Source of the DNA: a bacterium
GTDB taxonomy: Bacteria > Actinomycetota > Thermoleophilia > Solirubrobacterales > 70-9
Reading direction: 5' to 3'
Assembly: GCA_023251935.1 (NCBI GenBank)
Contig: JAHEXV010000005.1
Coordinates: 1 to 60,474, forward strand
DNA: 60,474 nt
Every line of letters begins with the position of its first letter. Positions within the stretch are counted from its first letter, which is position 1. The position numbers were made by a program, and so were the translations under genes. Of this stretch, positions 34,384 to 42,935 are shown one piece after another. The notes under the pieces are model-generated. The model was not told where the DNA came from and searched no databases. It worked only from the letters and a program-made list of their open reading frames with translations.

Positions 34384-34539
34384 TCAGTACTCGCCGGCGC
34401 GGCGATAGACCTCGCTCGTCGCGCTTGGGCCGTATAGCGCCTCGACGAGCCGCAGAGCCTCATCCACCGAGTCGCTGATCAGTCTGCGGCGGGCGTGCTT
34501 GCCGGTCAGCGTGAACCCGTAGAGGCTGTTGACGCTCAT
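34384..34539 (-). CDS. Micro-protein, 51 aa (second gene of a small pair)
   Basis: A short clean ORF, MSVNSLYGFTLTGKHARRRL then ISDSVDEALRLVEALYG and SEVYRRAGEY. Its ATG overlaps the stop of the upstream 45-codon ORF (ATGA), implying translational coupling. About 44 of 50 third codon positions are G or C, as in real genes here. The predicted helix ISDSVDEALRLVEALYG is amphipathic. No family is recognised. Neither the size nor neighbourhood suggests a shadow, because no gene lies opposite. Confidence 0.6.
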   Translation of the reverse strand: MSVNSLYGFTLTGKHARRRLISDSVDEALRLVEALYGPSATSEVYRRAGEY

Positions 34540-34673
34540 GCAAGGCCGGTGGCGGCGCCGGGCCAGTGGCCTCTCAGCATCACTATCGCCTCCTCGAGCA
34601 GACGAACCTGCCGGTCCGAGCGATCCGCCTTGGCGGTGATCGGGGTCCGTGGTGGAAGCGTCTTCGTGGACAT
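34536..34673 (-). CDS. Micro-protein, 45 aa (first gene of a small pair)
   Basis: This 45-codon ORF has ATG 34673 preceded by GGAGG five bases upstream. The product starts MSTKTLPPRTPITAKADRSD and continues RQVRLLEEAIVMLRGHWP. The stop overlaps the next start as ATGA. About three quarters of third codon positions are G or C, and no opposing gene explains the frame. The shape (basic disordered start, one amphipathic helix) could fit a small regulator, antitoxin or membrane-surface peptide; none is shown. Confidence 0.55.
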   Translation of the reverse strand: MSTKTLPPRTPITAKADRSDRQVRLLEEAIVMLRGHWPGAATGLA

Positions 34674-34848
34674 CCTGCCCTCCAAGCGTCTGTCACCGCC
34701 AAGTTAGACCGCACATGGCAAGGGCCCCGTAAAGGCTCTCCAAGCATCGGGCAAGAATCCTGGCCGGGGCCGTGTCCACCGTTCAGGCAACGAGGCACTG
34801 GCGCCGCCATATCCTGCGAACCTGAGCGGAACGGGCGAGCCGGCTGAG

Positions 34849-35721
34849 ATGCCAACCGATGCGCCGGCTTCGGGAGAGCTGGAGGCGCGGTCGCTCGAGC
34901 TCCCCCCGGGGCTCGAGATCCAATGGCTGGGCGTCTCCGGCTACCGGCTGACCTACGAGAACGTCTCCCTGTTCGTCGATCCCTATGTCTCGCGGGTGCC
35001 GCTTCGCTCGCTGCTTCTGCGTCGCGCCGCGATCCCAGACCCGGCCATGCTGGACCGGTACATCTCGGCTCCGGGGCCGGTCGCGGGCGTGCTCGTCGGC
35101 CACACCCACTTCGATCACGCCGTCGACGCGCCGGCGGTCGCCAGGCGGCTCGGGACCAAGGCCTACGGCTCGGCTTCACTCGCGCGCCTGATGCGCCTCC
35201 ACGGCCTCGGCGACCTTGCGGTCGAGGTGGTCCCCCGCCGTGCTTTCGAGCTGGGGCCGTTCGTGGTCAGCTTCATCCCCAGCCGGCATTCCAAGCTCCT
35301 ATTCGGGCGCCGGGTGCCGTTTGCCGGCGAGCTGACCTGCGATCACCTCGATGGCCTGGCGCCGAGCGCCTACAAGTGCGGCCAAGTTTGGGGCATCCGG
35401 ATCGAGGTGGCCGGAATCAGCCTCTACCACCAGGGCAGCGCCGACCTCGACGACCGCGAGCTCGGCGGCGAATCGGTCGACGTGTTCCTCGCCGGGGTCG
35501 CCGGCCGCAGCGTCACCCCCCGCTACTGGGAGCGAATCCTGCCCCGGCTCGACCCGAGGATCGTCGTTCCCACCCATTACGACGACTTCTTCGCGCCGCT
35601 TGGGCGCGAGCCGAAGCTCCTCCGCCGCGTCAACCTTGCGTCGGTGCCCGAGGAGGTGGCCGCCGTCTCGGCCGATGCCAGGGTCGCGGCCCTGCGCCGG
35701 ATCGACGACCTGCGCCGGTGA
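34849..35721 (+). CDS. Metallo-beta-lactamase-fold hydrolase (UlaG-like)
   Basis: This 290-residue protein has the MBL metal motif H85-T-H87-F-D89-H90 (VGHTHFDHA), a following histidine segment (PSRHSK) and a late conserved His (VVPTHYDDFF). The overall order (short N-terminal strands with WLGVSGYRL, then FVDPY) matches the UlaG/N-acyl-PE-hydrolase-like group. The substrate cannot be read. It starts about 175 bases after the micro-gene pair, on the opposite strand. Confidence 0.85.
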   Translation: MPTDAPASGELEARSLELPPGLEIQWLGVSGYRLTYENVSLFVDPYVSRVPLRSLLLRRAAIPDPAMLDRYISAPGPVAGVLVGHTHFDHAVDAPAVARRLGTKAYGSASLARLMRLHGLGDLAVEVVPRRAFELGPFVVSFIPSRHSKLLFGRRVPFAGELTCDHLDGLAPSAYKCGQVWGIRIEVAGISLYHQGSADLDDRELGGESVDVFLAGVAGRSVTPRYWERILPRLDPRIVVPTHYDDFFAPLGREPKLLRRVNLASVPEEVAAVSADARVAALRRIDDLRR

Positions 35722-35818
35722 GCAGGCACGGGGTGGTCGGTCGCTTCCGGCCCCTCGTCGACAGCGATTGGGGGCGTGCCGGAGAGCCACGCCCCACAGA
35801 GGCGCTCGTGCTGGGCGG

Positions 35819-37114
35819 TTACCCGATTGGCCCCGCCCGGAACACGTTCGAGTAGGCGGCGTTTCCGCCCAGGTTGTCCGCGGCGCTGGAGAAGGCGGCG
35901 AAGCGACCGTCGAGTGAAATCGAGGGCTCGGAACTGAAGTCGTCACCGGGATCGCCGTTGTTCGCCTTGCTGATAAGGAGCGTCGTTCCTCTCCGCATGT
36001 CGCGGGCGTAGATCTGCTGGGTGGAGCCGTTGCCGCCGGGGAGGTTGGCGGCGGTCGCCCCGAACACCACGAAGCGGCCGTTTCCGGAGGGCTGGGCTTC
36101 ATGCGCGAGGCCGTTCTGCCGCCGCCCGGACCCGTTGCGGCTGACGAGCTTGGTCTCTTCATGGCCCAGGTCGCGAAGGTACACCTGGTTGGTGCTCCCG
36201 TCGCCGCCCGGCAGGTTGGCGGCGGTGGACTCGAAGGCCACAAACCCTCCGGGGCCGGAGATGGACGGGTCCTCGCTTCCACCGCTCGCCACCTCCCCGC
36301 CCGACGTTCGGTCGATGAGCTGGGTGCGGTGGCGGGGGAGGTCGCGCAGGTAGACGTGGCCCGTACTGCCGTCGCCGCCAGGTAGATCCGCGTCACTTGA
36401 CTCGAAGACGACCCGCCGCCCGTCGGAGGAGATCGACTGACCGTCGAGCCCGCCGGGCGCCGGGGCGCCCCCGTTCGTCCTGCTGGCCAGGGTGGTCGTT
36501 CCCTTCTTGCGGTCGCGGACGTAGACGAAGGAATGGACCCCGTCGCCGCCGGGGAGGTTGCTGGAGTCCGAGCCGAAGACGACGAAGCGCCCGCTTGCGG
36601 AGATCGACGGACCGTAGCTGGCGCCGTCGCCGGGATCGCCGCTCTTGGCCTTCGAAACGAGACGGGTCTTGCCGGACTTTCGATCGTGGACCCATACCTG
36701 GGAGAGCCCATTCGCCCCCGGCAGCCCGTCGCCGGGCCCGTCGAAGGCGACGAGCCGGCCGTTCGACGAGATCGCCGGGTCGAAGACATCGCCGTCCGCC
36801 GGATCGCCGTTGGGCTTGGTGCTGATCAGATGGGTCTTGCCGTTGGTCACGTCCCTGACGTATGACTCGGTGGTGGCGCCGTCACCCCCCGGCAGGTTTG
36901 GGGCATTTGACCCGAAGGCCACGAAGCGGCCGTTACGGGAGATGGCTCGGTCGCGGGTACTGTTGCTGTCGCCGTTGGCGGCTCTCCCTTGCGAGTTCCG
37001 GCTTACGAGCTTGTCGTGGATCGCCGCCTGGGAGGCCAGGACGAAAGCCAAGGCCAGACCGGCGGCGGAAAGCAATCCGAGGACCGCGCGTGCGGCTCTC
37101 TTGGAGAGTGTCAT
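35819..37114 (-). CDS. Exported PD40-like seven-repeat propeller protein
   Basis: This 431-residue protein has a signal/anchor segment (about 7-27). About seven repeats of ~54 residues follow, with the consensus ISxxGRFVVFxSxxxNLPGG, then DG...VYVRD...T.LVSR. Visible blades include ISRNGRFVAFGSNAPNLPGG, ISASGRFVVFGSDSSNLPGG and ISLDGRFAAFSSAADNLGG. A seven-bladed propeller is expected. It probably binds a partner or ligand outside the membrane. Confidence 0.82.
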   Translation of the reverse strand: MTLSKRAARAVLGLLSAAGLALAFVLASQAAIHDKLVSRNSQGRAANGDSNSTRDRAISRNGRFVAFGSNAPNLPGGDGATTESYVRDVTNGKTHLISTKPNGDPADGDVFDPAISSNGRLVAFDGPGDGLPGANGLSQVWVHDRKSGKTRLVSKAKSGDPGDGASYGPSISASGRFVVFGSDSSNLPGGDGVHSFVYVRDRKKGTTTLASRTNGGAPAPGGLDGQSISSDGRRVVFESSDADLPGGDGSTGHVYLRDLPRHRTQLIDRTSGGEVASGGSEDPSISGPGGFVAFESTAANLPGGDGSTNQVYLRDLGHEETKLVSRNGSGRRQNGLAHEAQPSGNGRFVVFGATAANLPGGNGSTQQIYARDMRRGTTLLISKANNGDPGDDFSSEPSISLDGRFAAFSSAADNLGGNAAYSNVFRAGPIG

Positions 37115-37176
37115 CGGTAGACCCCCGTCCCTAGCAACCGTAGCGAGCCTATACCGCGGGCTGTGATCCTGTTTGG

Positions 37177-37566
37177 GTGCCCAAGGTTCTAGCCTTCACA
37201 CCGATGGGTGGTTCACGGGGATGGCGATACGCCGCGGCAGCATTCTGGATCGCGAACGGCCTGAACCACTTCCGGGCCCCGAAGTTCTACAAGGCGATCG
37301 TGCCGCCGCCGTTCGAGCAGTGGAAGAGCGAGGTCAACGTAGCCTCGGGCGCGGCCGAGCTGGTCGGCGGGCTGGCCGTGCTGCCCGACCGCACCCGCCC
37401 GGCCGCCCGCTGGTGGCTGTTGGCGACACTCCTGGCGGTCTACTGGGCCAACGTCCACATGGCGTTACGGCCCGACAAGTTCCCGCGCGTCCAGCCAGCG
37501 CTCCTGTACGCGCGACTGCCCGTGCAGGGCCTGTTCGCCTGGCTCACGTGGCGTGGGACGCAATAG
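37177..37566 (+). CDS. DoxX-like membrane protein
   Basis: This 129-residue protein has three to four hydrophobic helices and the DoxX-type order: WRYAAAAFWIANGLNHFRAP, AAELVGGLAVLPDRTRPAAR, then LATLLAVYWANVHMALRPD and YARLPVQGLFAWLTW. Start GTG 37177 (or ATG 37204). It may be coupled with the DHFR-family reductase 47 bases downstream. Function is unknown; DoxX relatives take part in redox or membrane stress responses. Confidence 0.7.
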   Translation: MPKVLAFTPMGGSRGWRYAAAAFWIANGLNHFRAPKFYKAIVPPPFEQWKSEVNVASGAAELVGGLAVLPDRTRPAARWWLLATLLAVYWANVHMALRPDKFPRVQPALLYARLPVQGLFAWLTWRGTQ

Positions 37567-37612
37567 CCCGGGTCGTGAGCAGAGATCGAACCCCGCAGAA
37601 AGGACTTCACGC

Positions 37613-38218
37613 ATGCGAGACCTCATCGTCTACACATTCCTGACCCTCGACGGCGTCATGCAGGCGCCGGGCGGCCCGGAGGAGGATCCCAGCGGCGACT
37701 TCGAGCATGGCGGCTGGTCGGTCGGGTACTGGGACGAGCAGATTGAGACGGCCATGGGCGAGCCGATGTCAAAGCCCTTCGATCTCGTCCTCGGCCGCGA
37801 GACCTATGAGATCTTCGCGGCTCACTGGCCAGACAGCGACGATCCCGGCGCCGATCTGCTCAACAGGGCCACCAAGCACGTCGCCTCAACGACGCGGAAC
37901 GAGCTCGAGTGGGAGAACTCGAAGCTGATCGAGGGCGAGGTGCCCGAGGGCGTCGGCGCGCTCAAGGAGCAGGACGGCCCCGAGCTTCAGGTGCACGGCA
38001 GCGCGAATCTAATCCAGACGCTGCTCGAGCACGGACTCATCGACGAGTTCCGCCTGAAGATTTACCCGCTCGTGCTCGGCAATGGAAAGCGCCTGTTTGA
38101 CGGCACGGTGCCGGCGGGCCTCGAGCTCACGAGTTCGCAGGTCTCCTCCACCGGAGTGATCATGGCCACCTACCGAAGCGGCGCCGACATCAAGTACGGC
38201 TCGTTCGCCGGCGACTAG
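37613..38218 (+). CDS. Dihydrofolate reductase-family (RibD C-terminal-like) reductase
   Basis: ATG 37613 is chosen since the domain begins immediately (MRDLIVYTFLTLDGVMQAPG). The 201-residue product shows the RibD_C order: TFLTLDGVM, LVLGRETYEIFAAHWP, LQVHGSANLIQTLLEHGLID then EFRLKIYPLVLGNGKRLF. It should be an NADPH-binding reductase of unknown substrate. Such proteins are often stand-alone in actinobacteria. Confidence 0.9.
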   Translation: MRDLIVYTFLTLDGVMQAPGGPEEDPSGDFEHGGWSVGYWDEQIETAMGEPMSKPFDLVLGRETYEIFAAHWPDSDDPGADLLNRATKHVASTTRNELEWENSKLIEGEVPEGVGALKEQDGPELQVHGSANLIQTLLEHGLIDEFRLKIYPLVLGNGKRLFDGTVPAGLELTSSQVSSTGVIMATYRSGADIKYGSFAGD

Positions 38219-38241
38219 CAGGGCCTTCACCGATGGGCGCG

Positions 38242-38302
38242 GTACCTGAAGTGGTGTGGGCCGGCCGTCATAATACCGGCCCCACTCCGTTCCACGGTAC
38301 GC
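38242..38302. terminator. Imperfect long hairpin between convergent genes
   Basis: The inner arms GGGCCGG (38259-38265) and CCGGCCC (38277-38283) are perfect. Outer segments around GTACC (38243) and GGTAC (38297) also pair. The structure fills the gap between the reductase stop (38218) and the stop of the large leftward gene (38314), so a two-way terminator is plausible. Confidence 0.45.
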
Positions 38303-38313
38303 GCCGGGAGGAC

Positions 38314-41300
38314 CTACGAGAGACAGTACGGCGAAAGCGTCGCGTCCCTTGACCTCTGGGGGAAGGGGTACGATTGCTTGATCTTGGTGCCCGGGTAGAG
38401 CAGGATGTCGGTGTAATAGAGGGCGTTGTGCTGCTGGACGACCGACTTGGGGCATGGCAGATAGAAGTAGGTGAATCCTCTCGGCAGGTGCTGAACGCAC
38501 TCAGCCCTCCCCGCGGCGCAGCCCGACTGTGCCACGGTCAGATCGGCAAACTGATAATTCGCCCGCAGACGCGACATCACGGTGACGGCGGACGGCCGGT
38601 TGCAGAACACCTCGGTGTAGGCAGCGACCTGCTGGCTCGGGGTCAGGAACGGCTTCTGAACCCTGGCGGAGCAATGAGCCCCGACGTTGTCGTGCCAGCC
38701 CTCCCAGCCCTGCAGGCCGGGAGGGGGAGGGGGAGCGGGCGGGGTGCAGACCTTGACCGACTGGCTGGCATCCCCGGTCGTCTTGCTGTCGTTCGTCGTG
38801 AACTTTGCCGTGTTGTCGTACGACTTGCAGCCGAGCGCCGGCACCGGAACCGTGCGCGAGAAGTTGAACGTGGTCAGGCTACTCGGGGCACGGTTGTTCG
38901 CACCAAGGACGCACGGCTGCCCGAGCGACCCCGCGTAGGTGTCGCTCACGTTCACGCACTCGTCGACCAGGGTCGGGGTCGTGCCGGCCCAGTCGACCGG
39001 GGCCGTGCCCGTCTTCGAGCCGTGCGGCGTGTAGAACGCGCCCTTGTCCCAGGTCGCGGTCGCCGTGTTCGTCTCCGAGCCGCTCTGTGGCGCGGCGCTG
39101 TAGGCGCAGGAGTAGTCGAACGTCTTGCTGCCGCTGGCCGGGATCGTCGCGTTATTGCCGCCCGTGACCGTGCAGGTCGCGTTGGGGTCGTCGATCGCGT
39201 CGCCGACGTCGACGGTGACCGCCTCCCAGTCGTTCGGGTTGCTCACCGTGATCTTCCCGTCCACCTGCCAGTTGCGGGGCGCGCCGGCGTCGCGCGTGAC
39301 GTTGACCGTGTAGTTGAAGGTGGCGTTGCCGCCGACCTGCGTGACGAGCGTCTTGTCGACGTTCAGGTTGATCCCCCAGGTGAACTTCTTACGAAATGAC
39401 GGCGTTGCGTCCTTGCTGACCGCAAGGTCCTTGCCGACGCAGACCTTGACCGACCGGCTGGCCGACCCGGTCGTCCCGGTGGCCTTCGTCTCGAACGACG
39501 CGGTGTTGTTGTGGGTCGTGCAGGTCCCGGCCGGATCGTCGAAGGTCCGCGCCGGGGTGTAGGTCTTCGAAGCGCAGAGCGGGTCGTCGAGGGTGCTCGG
39601 CACTCCGTCGACGGTGTCGGTCACGCTGACGCAGCTGTCGACCAGGGTCGGGGTCGTGCCGGCCCAGTCGACCGGGGCCGTGCCCGTCTTCGAGCCGTGC
39701 GGCGTGTAGAACGCGCCCTTGTCCCAGGTCGCGGTCGCCGTGTTCGTCTCCGAGCCGCTCTGTGGCGCGGCGCTGTAGGCGCAGGAGTAGTCGAACGTCT
39801 TGCTGCCGCTGGCCGGGATCGTCGCGTTATTGCCGCCCGTGACCGTGCAGGTCGCGTTGGGGTCGTCGATCGCGTCGCCGACGTCGACGGTGACCGCCTC
39901 CCAGTCGTTCGGGTTGCTCACCGTGATCTTCCCGTCCACCTGCCAGTTGCGGGGCGCGCCGGCGTCGCGCGTGACGTTGACCGTGTAGTTGAAGGTGGCG
40001 TTGCCGCCGACCTGCGTGACGAGCGTCTTGTCGACGTTCAGGTTGATCCCCCAGGTGAACTTCTTACGAAATGACGGCGTTGCGTCCTTGCTGACCGCAA
40101 GGTCCTTGCCGACGCAGACCTTGACCGACCGGCTGGCCGACCCGGTCGTCCCGGTGGCCTTCGTCTCGAACGACGCGGTGTTGTTGTGGGTCGTGCAGGT
40201 CCCGGCCGGATCGTCGAAGGTCCGCGCCGGGGTGTAGGTCTTCGAAGCGCAGAGCGGGTCGTCGAGGGTGCTCGGCACTCCGTCGACGGTGTCGGTCACG
40301 CTGACGCAGCTGTCGACCAGGGTCGGGTTCGGATCGACGCCCGTGTCGAAGACGAAGTTGAAGGTGCCAGAGGCGCTTCCTGCGGCCAGCCCCCCGCTGG
40401 TACCGACGGCCTGCGCCGGCCAAGTCGCCGTGGCCGTGTTGGTTCCGGAACTCGGATCCGGCTTGTTCTGGTAAATGCACGTGTAGGGGAAATCGACGTC
40501 TGAGTTGGCCGGGATGGTCGCGTTCGTCCCCGCGTTTCCATCGAGGCTGCAGTTGGGATCGAGGTTGTTGACTTCGACCTTGTCGCTGACGTTGACGCCG
40601 GTGACTGCGCCGTCGTTCGGGTTGAAGACCTGAATCGTCCCAGTGATCTCCCAGTCGCTGTCGGTGCCGGTGTCTTTGGTCACCCCGATCGTGTAGTTGA
40701 ACGTGGCCGAGGTGCCCGAGGGGGTATTGATCCGGTTCCGGTCGACAGCCTTGGAGATGTCCCACTTGAAGGTGCGCTTGAAGGACGGGTTGGCGTCCTT
40801 GGTGACGATGAGGGGGGTAGCGGGCGGCGGCGGAGGTGGCTTCGGCTTGCACTTGAAGGCGTCGTACTTGCACGTCGAGGGAGGCGCGTCAGAAGGATGC
40901 GGGCCGCCCTGCCACTTGCAGACGGCGAGGATGTAGACGCCGCCCCGGTTCGACGTGTCGTCGTCGGGCGTCGCCTGGATCACGGGCCTGGTGACGCCGC
41001 CGTTGGTGTGGGTGCCGAGAACATGTGTGCCGAGGTTGGTCAGCACCCCGTTGTTGAGGTTGAACTTCCGGTCATAGACCGTGTCCCCGCTTCCCAGGTC
41101 TCCCGGGTAGGTTCCGGTGCTGGGATCGGCAACCGTGTCGCTGAGGTTTCCCGCAGCGCCGTCCTTGACGCCGCCGTTCTGGACGCCCGGGTCGAGGATC
41201 GCGAAGAAGTAGTCGCCGTTCGGCAGTCCGCTCGCGCTGTTGTCGGGTCCGCCGCTGAGGAAGACGTCTCCCTTGGACTGGTAGAGGTTGCAGTTGATCA

Positions 41301-41553
41301 ACCCGGGGCCGTTGAGACAGGGGCCATAGTTGCCGCTGGTGTCGATCGTCGTGGTGACGGCGCCCCCCCGGTTGGTCGCGGCGGACGCGGCCCCAGCGCC
41401 GAACAGCGCCACGAGCACGAACGTCGCCGTGAGCGCTCCCAGCGCGATGCCCCTGGGCAGCCGCCGCGGCTCCTCGGCCTGGTCCCGCGCAGGGCCGAAA
41501 CGAAACGCGCTCGGCGCTTTCCGGCGTTCAAGCAGACACAGCTTGCAGCGCAT
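38314..41553 (-). CDS. Large secreted repeat protein with duplicated modules
   Basis: This 1079-residue protein has a cytoplasmic N-terminal tail starting MRCKLCLLERRK, then a signal or anchor helix (about 35-58). A unique N-terminal part (60-235) is followed by a proline linker (KPKPPPPPPA). After one related module (about 245-400) come two identical 225-residue modules (about 409-634 and 634-864), then a C-terminal region. Modules have N-glycan-like/Ig features (GNATFNYTVNVTRD, TATATWDKGAFYTPHGSK). GGGAGG lies six bases before the ATG. It is an adhesin-like surface protein; no enzyme signature. Confidence 0.85.
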   Translation of the reverse strand: MRCKLCLLERRKAPSAFRFGPARDQAEEPRRLPRGIALGALTATFVLVALFGAGAASAATNRGGAVTTTIDTSGNYGPCLNGPGLINCNLYQSKGDVFLSGGPDNSASGLPNGDYFFAILDPGVQNGGVKDGAAGNLSDTVADPSTGTYPGDLGSGDTVYDRKFNLNNGVLTNLGTHVLGTHTNGGVTRPVIQATPDDDTSNRGGVYILAVCKWQGGPHPSDAPPSTCKYDAFKCKPKPPPPPPATPLIVTKDANPSFKRTFKWDISKAVDRNRINTPSGTSATFNYTIGVTKDTGTDSDWEITGTIQVFNPNDGAVTGVNVSDKVEVNNLDPNCSLDGNAGTNATIPANSDVDFPYTCIYQNKPDPSSGTNTATATWPAQAVGTSGGLAAGSASGTFNFVFDTGVDPNPTLVDSCVSVTDTVDGVPSTLDDPLCASKTYTPARTFDDPAGTCTTHNNTASFETKATGTTGSASRSVKVCVGKDLAVSKDATPSFRKKFTWGINLNVDKTLVTQVGGNATFNYTVNVTRDAGAPRNWQVDGKITVSNPNDWEAVTVDVGDAIDDPNATCTVTGGNNATIPASGSKTFDYSCAYSAAPQSGSETNTATATWDKGAFYTPHGSKTGTAPVDWAGTTPTLVDSCVSVTDTVDGVPSTLDDPLCASKTYTPARTFDDPAGTCTTHNNTASFETKATGTTGSASRSVKVCVGKDLAVSKDATPSFRKKFTWGINLNVDKTLVTQVGGNATFNYTVNVTRDAGAPRNWQVDGKITVSNPNDWEAVTVDVGDAIDDPNATCTVTGGNNATIPASGSKTFDYSCAYSAAPQSGSETNTATATWDKGAFYTPHGSKTGTAPVDWAGTTPTLVDECVNVSDTYAGSLGQPCVLGANNRAPSSLTTFNFSRTVPVPALGCKSYDNTAKFTTNDSKTTGDASQSVKVCTPPAPPPPPGLQGWEGWHDNVGAHCSARVQKPFLTPSQQVAAYTEVFCNRPSAVTVMSRLRANYQFADLTVAQSGCAAGRAECVQHLPRGFTYFYLPCPKSVVQQHNALYYTDILLYPGTKIKQSYPFPQRSRDATLSPYCLS
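38962..40327 (-). repeat. 675-base perfect tandem duplication inside the secreted-protein gene
   Basis: Bases 38962-39652 match 39637-40327 with no difference that I could find (a 675-base unit plus a 16-base overlap). The period is exactly 225 codons, so the frame is kept. Matching stops at 38961 on one side and at 39653/40328 on the other. The duplication is either very recent, kept by gene conversion, or an assembly effect. Confidence 0.8.
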
Positions 41554-41979
41554 CTGGTGACCTCCCAGTCTGAGGGCCGCCGGGCGATGCCACGCGCCTA
41601 GCGACCGTCAGGGCGACCCTACCACTGCTCAGGCGCCCGCGCACGCTGCTTACCCGCGTAGGGAGAGTGGCGAACTGGTACTCGGCTGCAACCAGGCTTC
41701 CGCGATGTCTCCGAGGACCCGGAATCCGCATTGTCAAGGGAAACGCGCCAACATCGCCGATTACCCACGAGAGCGGAATGATGTCCAGTCCACGTGGACC
41801 CCTAGCTGGCGGGCAGATGGCGGTCTGCGCGCGTCTTCAAGCCGCGCTGGAAAACCAGATCTCGGCCGGCGCGACCGATGCGCTGGCAGGTATCGAGGCG
41901 CCCGGTCGACCCCCTCGGGTAGGGTCGAGCCGGGCGGCGACTGGCTGATCCTGGCCGATCGAGCTGCGGCGCCGGACTC
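41554..41979. other. Intergenic region, no gene seen
   Basis: About 425 bases between the large secreted-protein gene and DUF899. Short plus-strand ORFs here show no domain or signal features. A small inverted repeat (TCGACCC with GGGTCGA, about 41906-41930) is visible. It holds the promoter region of the leftward 1079-residue gene. Confidence 0.5.
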
Positions 41980-42714
41980 CTAGGTCGTCTCGTACTCGTC
42001 GTGCCGACGCAGCCAGAAGGGCTGATCGCCGCCCTCGTTGCGACCCATCGGCGTGCGGTCGAGGAGCCCGTAGTAGGCCATCGCCGGCTCGAGTCCCCGC
42101 GCGGTTGTGACGTAGGTCCGGTAGACCGTCCCGTCCGAGAGCGCGTACGCGCTCATGCCCGGTCCCTCCGCGACGTAGGCGGCGACGTCGGTCCCACAAG
42201 ACTCCGCGTACTGCTTCACGATCGGCGGGATCTCGCCCTCGAGGAAGGGCCGCAGCTCCTCCTCGGTGTGGGTGAATCCGAGGTCGCGATTGAAGTCGCT
42301 GCCGCCGGCTGAGACCCACTCGATGCCCCAGCCCATCCGCTTCTCGTAGGCCTGGAGCTTCTCGACCGGGGCCCGGGAGACGAGCAACATGGTCACGTCT
42401 CGTGCCGCCAGATGGACCGCGTTCGGATCGATGGTGTCGGCGATCGAAGAGCAGACGGGACAGCCTGCCTCGTACGGCGGGCCGAACATGAAGTGGTAGA
42501 TAAGCAGCTGCGAGCGACCGTCGAAGAGCTCGGCGAGCGACTTCGTCCCCGCCTCGGTCTCGAAGCTGTACTCCTTCTCGACCGGCACCCACGGCAGCAC
42601 CCGCCGCTTCCGCGCGAGCTCGTCGTTGCGGCGGGTGAGTTCCTTCTCCTCCGCGAGCAGCTCCTCGCGAGCAGCCTCGAATTCCTCCTGTGTGCCGACC
42701 CTGTGCTGGGGCAT
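41980..42714 (-). CDS. DUF899 thioredoxin-like protein
   Basis: This 244-residue protein has the DUF899 pattern: EKEYSFETEAGTKSLAELFD, LIYHFMFGPPYEAGCPVCSS with Cys85/Cys88, and late GDQPFWLRRHDEYE. The fold is thioredoxin/AhpC-like, but the active site and role are not established. AGGAGG lies six bases before the ATG. A decayed ArsR gene is divergent just upstream; DUF899 genes are often next to ArsR-type regulators. Confidence 0.9.
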   Translation of the reverse strand: MPQHRVGTQEEFEAAREELLAEEKELTRRNDELARKRRVLPWVPVEKEYSFETEAGTKSLAELFDGRSQLLIYHFMFGPPYEAGCPVCSSIADTIDPNAVHLAARDVTMLLVSRAPVEKLQAYEKRMGWGIEWVSAGGSDFNRDLGFTHTEEELRPFLEGEIPPIVKQYAESCGTDVAAYVAEGPGMSAYALSDGTVYRTYVTTARGLEPAMAYYGLLDRTPMGRNEGGDQPFWLRRHDEYETT

Positions 42715-42751
42715 TGCCTTTCCTCCTGTGTTGCGCGGTTTGCGGGGTGAT

Positions 42752-42935
42752 CAGACTATGTAGCTAGCAAATTGGCTAACGATCCGTTCAAGGCCCTGGC
42801 CCATCCGCTCCGCCGCGACATCGTCGAGAGGCTCAGCGGCGGGAGCGCCACGGTGGCGGAGGTGACCGGCGAGGCGTCTCGAAGCCGACGACCTCCCGGC
42901 ATCTGAGGATGCTCGAGGAGTCTGGGGTGGTGAGC
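42752..42935 (+). pseudogene. ArsR-family regulator, frameshifted and truncated
   Basis: Reads LANDPFKALAHPLRRDIVER then LSGGSATVAEVTGE, and after a frameshift near 42871-42880 continues GVSKPTTSRHLRMLEESGVV, the ArsR winged helix-turn-helix. It stops matching at about 42932, where an unrelated secreted-protein sequence begins. The start codon is also unclear (TTG 42772). It cannot encode a normal regulator. Confidence 0.7.
42765..42778. promoter_or_regulatory. Operator-like inverted repeat between DUF899 and ArsR
   Basis: TAGC-AAATTG-GCTA is an inverted repeat with a 6-base A/T-rich centre, in the divergent promoter region between the DUF899 gene and the decayed ArsR gene. ArsR-type proteins bind such sites. 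It may now be an orphan operator or be served by another regulator. Confidence 0.4.

Noticed and set aside
38374-40074. Long plus-strand ORFs over the 1079-residue secreted gene
   Set aside because: They are duplicated only because the real minus-strand gene has a tandem duplication; no signals or domains.
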